Part shown: piece after piece, positions 6,965-8,516 of the stretch | Layout: each line of letters begins with the position of its first letter | Position numbering within the stretch: position 1 is the stretch's first letter | From: Deltaproteobacteria bacterium | GTDB taxonomy: Bacteria > Myxococcota > Myxococcia > Myxococcales > 40CM-4-68-19 | Assembly: GCA_005879095.1 (NCBI GenBank) | Contig: VBLM01000502.1 | Coordinates: 1-8,516 of the forward strand | DNA: 8,516 nucleotides | Direction: 5' to 3' | The notes under the pieces: model-generated | What the model was told of the DNA's origin: nothing | What the model saw: the letters and a program-made list of their open reading frames with translations, nothing else | The model's database searches: none | Made by a program: the position numbers and the translations under genes

Positions 6965-6976
6965 CCGGCATGCCGG
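6965..6976. promoter_or_regulatory. perfect 12-base palindrome over the ATP-grasp start codon
   Basis: CCGGCATGCCGG spans the ATG at 6970-6972. Its left half, CCGGCATG, repeats the end of both REP-like copies (6865-6872 and 6919-6926). There is no purine-rich Shine-Dalgarno upstream of this ATG; the preceding bases are TTATCCTTCCGGC. The mRNA may be leaderless, or the start may be masked by this short hairpin. This is a structural observation only. Confidence 0.3.
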
Positions 6977-8076
6977 CGGTCGTGCTGGTCCTGCCCAAGA
7001 GCGGATATCGCAACGAAGATTTCGTCTCCGCGGCGGCGAAGCTCGGCGTGGAGGTGATCCCCGCCAGCGACGTCTGCCACCAGCTCGCCGACATCTGGGA
7101 AGAGACGCCGGTGGCGTTGCGCTTTCGCGATGCGGAGAGCGCCGCCGGCGAGCTGGCGAGGGAAGTCGCCCGGCGGCGGCCGGTGGCGGTGATCGGAGTC
7201 GACGATTTGACCGCGCTGGTGGCGGCGATGGCGGCGGAAAGGCTGGGCCTGCCGCACAATCCGCCGCAAGCCGTGGCGGCGGCGCGCAGCAAAGCGCAGA
7301 TCGGAAGTGCCGGACTGGCACGACTTTCCCTGCGTGGTCAAACCTCTCGTTCTTTCCGGAAGCCGCGGCGTCATCCGCGCCGACGACCCCGCCGAACTGC
7401 GCGCCGCCATGGCCCGCATCGGCGCGCTGCTGCGATCGCCGGACGTGGCGCAGCGCCGCGATCCCGATCTCGGCCGCGTGTTGATCGAGCAGTTCATCCC
7501 CGGACCCGAGGTCGCGCTCGAGGGCCTGCTGGTGCGCGGCCATCTCCACGTGCTCGCGCTCTTCGACAAGCCCGATCCGCTCGACGGGCCTTTTTTCGAG
7601 GAGACGCTCTACGTCACGCCCTCGCGCCATCCGGCGCCGCTGCAGGACGCGATCGCCCGAGCCGTTTCGGACGGCTCGAGATCGCGGCCCGCAGCATCGG
7701 TGGTCTCTGCGGCCGCGCCCTGCGGTTCGGCGTCGGCGTGACGCTCGAAGAGTTGATCCTGCGGCATGCGCTCGGCAGCGCCGCCGATCCGCCGCTGCGG
7801 GAGCGACGTGCATCGGGCGTCCTGATGCTGCCCATCCGCAAGCGCGGCGTCCTCGAGGAAGTGCGCGGCATCGACGAGGCGAAACGGGTGCCGCTGATCG
7901 AGGATGTCGTCATCACCGCTCACTTGCGCGAAGAGCTGGTGCCGCTGCCGGAAGGCGCGTCCTACCTCGGCTTCGCCTTCGCCCGCGGCGAGACGCCGGA
8001 GCAGGTCGAGGGGGCGCTGCGATCGGCGGGCGCGAAGATCGACGCGGTCGTCACACCGAGACTGCCGGTGGCGTGA
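6970..8076 (+). pseudogene. ATP-grasp ligase family protein, with two frameshifting internal losses
   Basis: ATP-grasp enzymes couple ATP hydrolysis to joining a carboxylate to an amine or thiol; the substrate here is unknown. The N-terminal part (6970 to about 7300) gives 'MPAVVLVLPKSGYRNEDFVS', 'VAVIGVDDLTALVA' and 'RLGLPHNPPQAVAAARSKAQ'. The middle (about 7307-7660, another frame) gives 'DFPCVVKPLVLSGSRGVIRA', 'VLIEQFIPGPEVALEG' and 'LALFDKPDPLDGPFFEET'. The last part (about 7672-8076, back in the first frame) gives 'LEIAARSIGGLCGRALRFG', 'VTLEELILRHALG', 'LVPLPEGASYLGFAFARGE' and the stop at 8074-8076. The first junction lacks roughly 20 or more residues between the 'ARSKAQ' helix and the ATP lysine strand. 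The second lacks about 22-28 residues that in relatives hold a 'GPVHAELR'-type metal-binding strand. The missing lengths are 3n+2 and 3n+1 bases. Restored, the protein would be near 410 residues, usual for this group. As written it cannot be an active enzyme. The start lacks a Shine-Dalgarno. Confidence 0.82.
7658..7678 (+). repeat. 8-base-pair hairpin with TTCGG loop at the second ATP-grasp break
   Basis: CGAGCCGT (7658-7665) and ACGGCTCG (7671-7678) pair perfectly around the loop TTCGG. The left arm belongs to the middle reading frame ('AIARAV') and the right arm to the last frame ('LEIAARS'), so the hairpin straddles the place where 22-28 residues are missing. It is inside a gene and has no T tract, so it is not a terminator. 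It may mark where a polymerase or assembler skipped a larger fold-back. Confidence 0.6.
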
Positions 8077-8106
8077 CCGATCGAGCCGTGCGAAGGTCTT
8101 TCCTCG

Positions 8107-8516
8107 ATGAAGGCCTTCGCGCTCGCCATTCTTCTCGCCGCCGGCGCTGCGCGAGCCGACAACGAAATTTCTCTCAGCCTCGGAGGCGGCTGGGCATACG
8201 AGCTGGTCGGGTTCAACTTCGCCGCCCGCAGCGGCCACTACGAGGGTTACGCCGGCCTCGGCCTGCTGTCTGCGCTGCGCGGAATCGCGCTCGGCGGCCG
8301 CTACTTTTTTCGCGACGACGGCACCGGCTTCTTCCTCGGCCTCAACACCGCTGCCCACGCCGACACCGTACGCATCGACGAGAGCGATTCGACCGGCGGC
8401 CGCCTCTTCTGGGCCACGCTGACGCCGGGCTACCGCGCCAGCTTCGGCTCGTTCTTTCTCCAGGCCGCGATCGGCGGCGGCGTGTTCTATTCGATCACGT
8501 TCTGGTCGACGCCGCC
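8107..8516 (+). CDS. exported outer-membrane beta-barrel-like protein, N-terminal part (runs off right edge)
   Basis: From the ATG at 8107 the frame is open to the window edge (136 residues). A clear Sec signal peptide comes first: MKAFALAILLAAGAARA, with likely cleavage before 'DNEIS'. Alternating polar and non-polar strands follow, with many Gly and aromatic residues: 'ISLSLGGGWAYELVGFNF', 'YAGLGLLSALRGIALGGRYF', 'GTGFFLGLNTAAH', 'RLFWATLTPGYRASFGSFFL', 'AAIGGGVFYSITFW'. This is the usual look of a small outer-membrane beta-barrel, and no named family is recognised. A Shine-Dalgarno GAAGG (8092-8096) lies 10 bases before the start. It begins 30 bases after the ATP-grasp stop on the same strand, so the two may be co-transcribed. 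The coding sequence shows no sign of the small losses seen upstream. Confidence 0.75.
   Translation, partial: MKAFALAILLAAGAARADNEISLSLGGGWAYELVGFNFAARSGHYEGYAGLGLLSALRGIALGGRYFFRDDGTGFFLGLNTAAHADTVRIDESDSTGGRLFWATLTPGYRASFGSFFLQAAIGGGVFYSITFWSTP

Noticed and set aside
4276..7569. A single minus-strand frame open for 1097 codons
   Set aside because: Only its last 350 codons resemble a protein (the HAF-repeat gene). The rest is Arg/Ala-rich shadow translation opposite or out of frame with the sigma-54 activator and the ATP-grasp gene.
1204..7678. Inteins, group I/II introns or insertion sequences as the cause of the breaks
   Set aside because: At each join sequence is missing, not added. No intron, intein or transposase signature is present.
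5929..8076. A plus-strand frame open for 715 codons ending at the ATP-grasp stop
   Set aside because: Its first part is antisense to the sigma-54 activator and its middle part is out of frame with the ATP-grasp core. Only the stretches 6970-7300 and about 7672-8076 are real coding.

Overview
The window is high-GC DNA, roughly two-thirds G+C by eye, in which almost every reading frame is open. Its gene content points to a Deltaproteobacterium, most likely a myxobacterium (Myxococcota). The biosynthetic arginine decarboxylase reads like the Myxococcus form from memory, and FHA-domain sigma-54 activators are typical of that group. No taxonomic marker gene is present, so this is an inference.

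Layout. From 1 to 2364 there is a tight minus-strand operon read right to left: a 2OG-Fe(II) oxygenase-like protein (2364 to 1777), the 23S rRNA methyltransferase RlmN (1768 to 832, frameshifted), and an AsmA-like membrane protein (821, running off the left edge). Forty bases separate it from the divergent speA (2405 to 4266, plus strand, frameshifted). SpeA converges, with a 9-base gap, on a minus-strand secreted HAF-repeat protein (5328 to 4276). Upstream of that, also on minus, is an FHA / AAA+ / Fis sigma-54 activator (6719 to 5424). A 250-base divergent gap (6720-6969) holds a hairpin and two tandem copies of a 54-base REP-like palindromic repeat. Beyond it, on plus, are an ATP-grasp ligase (6970 to 8076, two frameshifts) and the start of an outer-membrane beta-barrel-like protein (8107 to the right edge).

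Main observation. Three unrelated, well-conserved genes (rlmN, speA, the ATP-grasp gene) together lack five short internal stretches, about 37 to 80 bases each. Four of the losses shift the frame and one is in frame. For speA, the second loss can be sized: family spacing predicts 37 bases and the observed frame change agrees. Three of the five junctions sit on a small hairpin with a 5-base loop, and one carries a 10-base match to the start of the common Illumina adapter. The simplest reading is a sequencing, amplification or assembly artefact at GC-rich hairpins. Real gene decay is the alternative. A natural excision process is possible but unsupported. AsmA, the oxygenase, the sigma-54 activator and the beta-barrel start look uninterrupted.

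How the genes might work together. The oxygenase-rlmN-asmA group is probably co-transcribed. SpeA would feed agmatine to polyamine synthesis, but no partner (speB, speE, aguA) is in view. The sigma-54 activator may control its minus-strand neighbour, but no consensus sigma-54 promoter (TGGCAC-N5-TTGC) was seen in the gaps.
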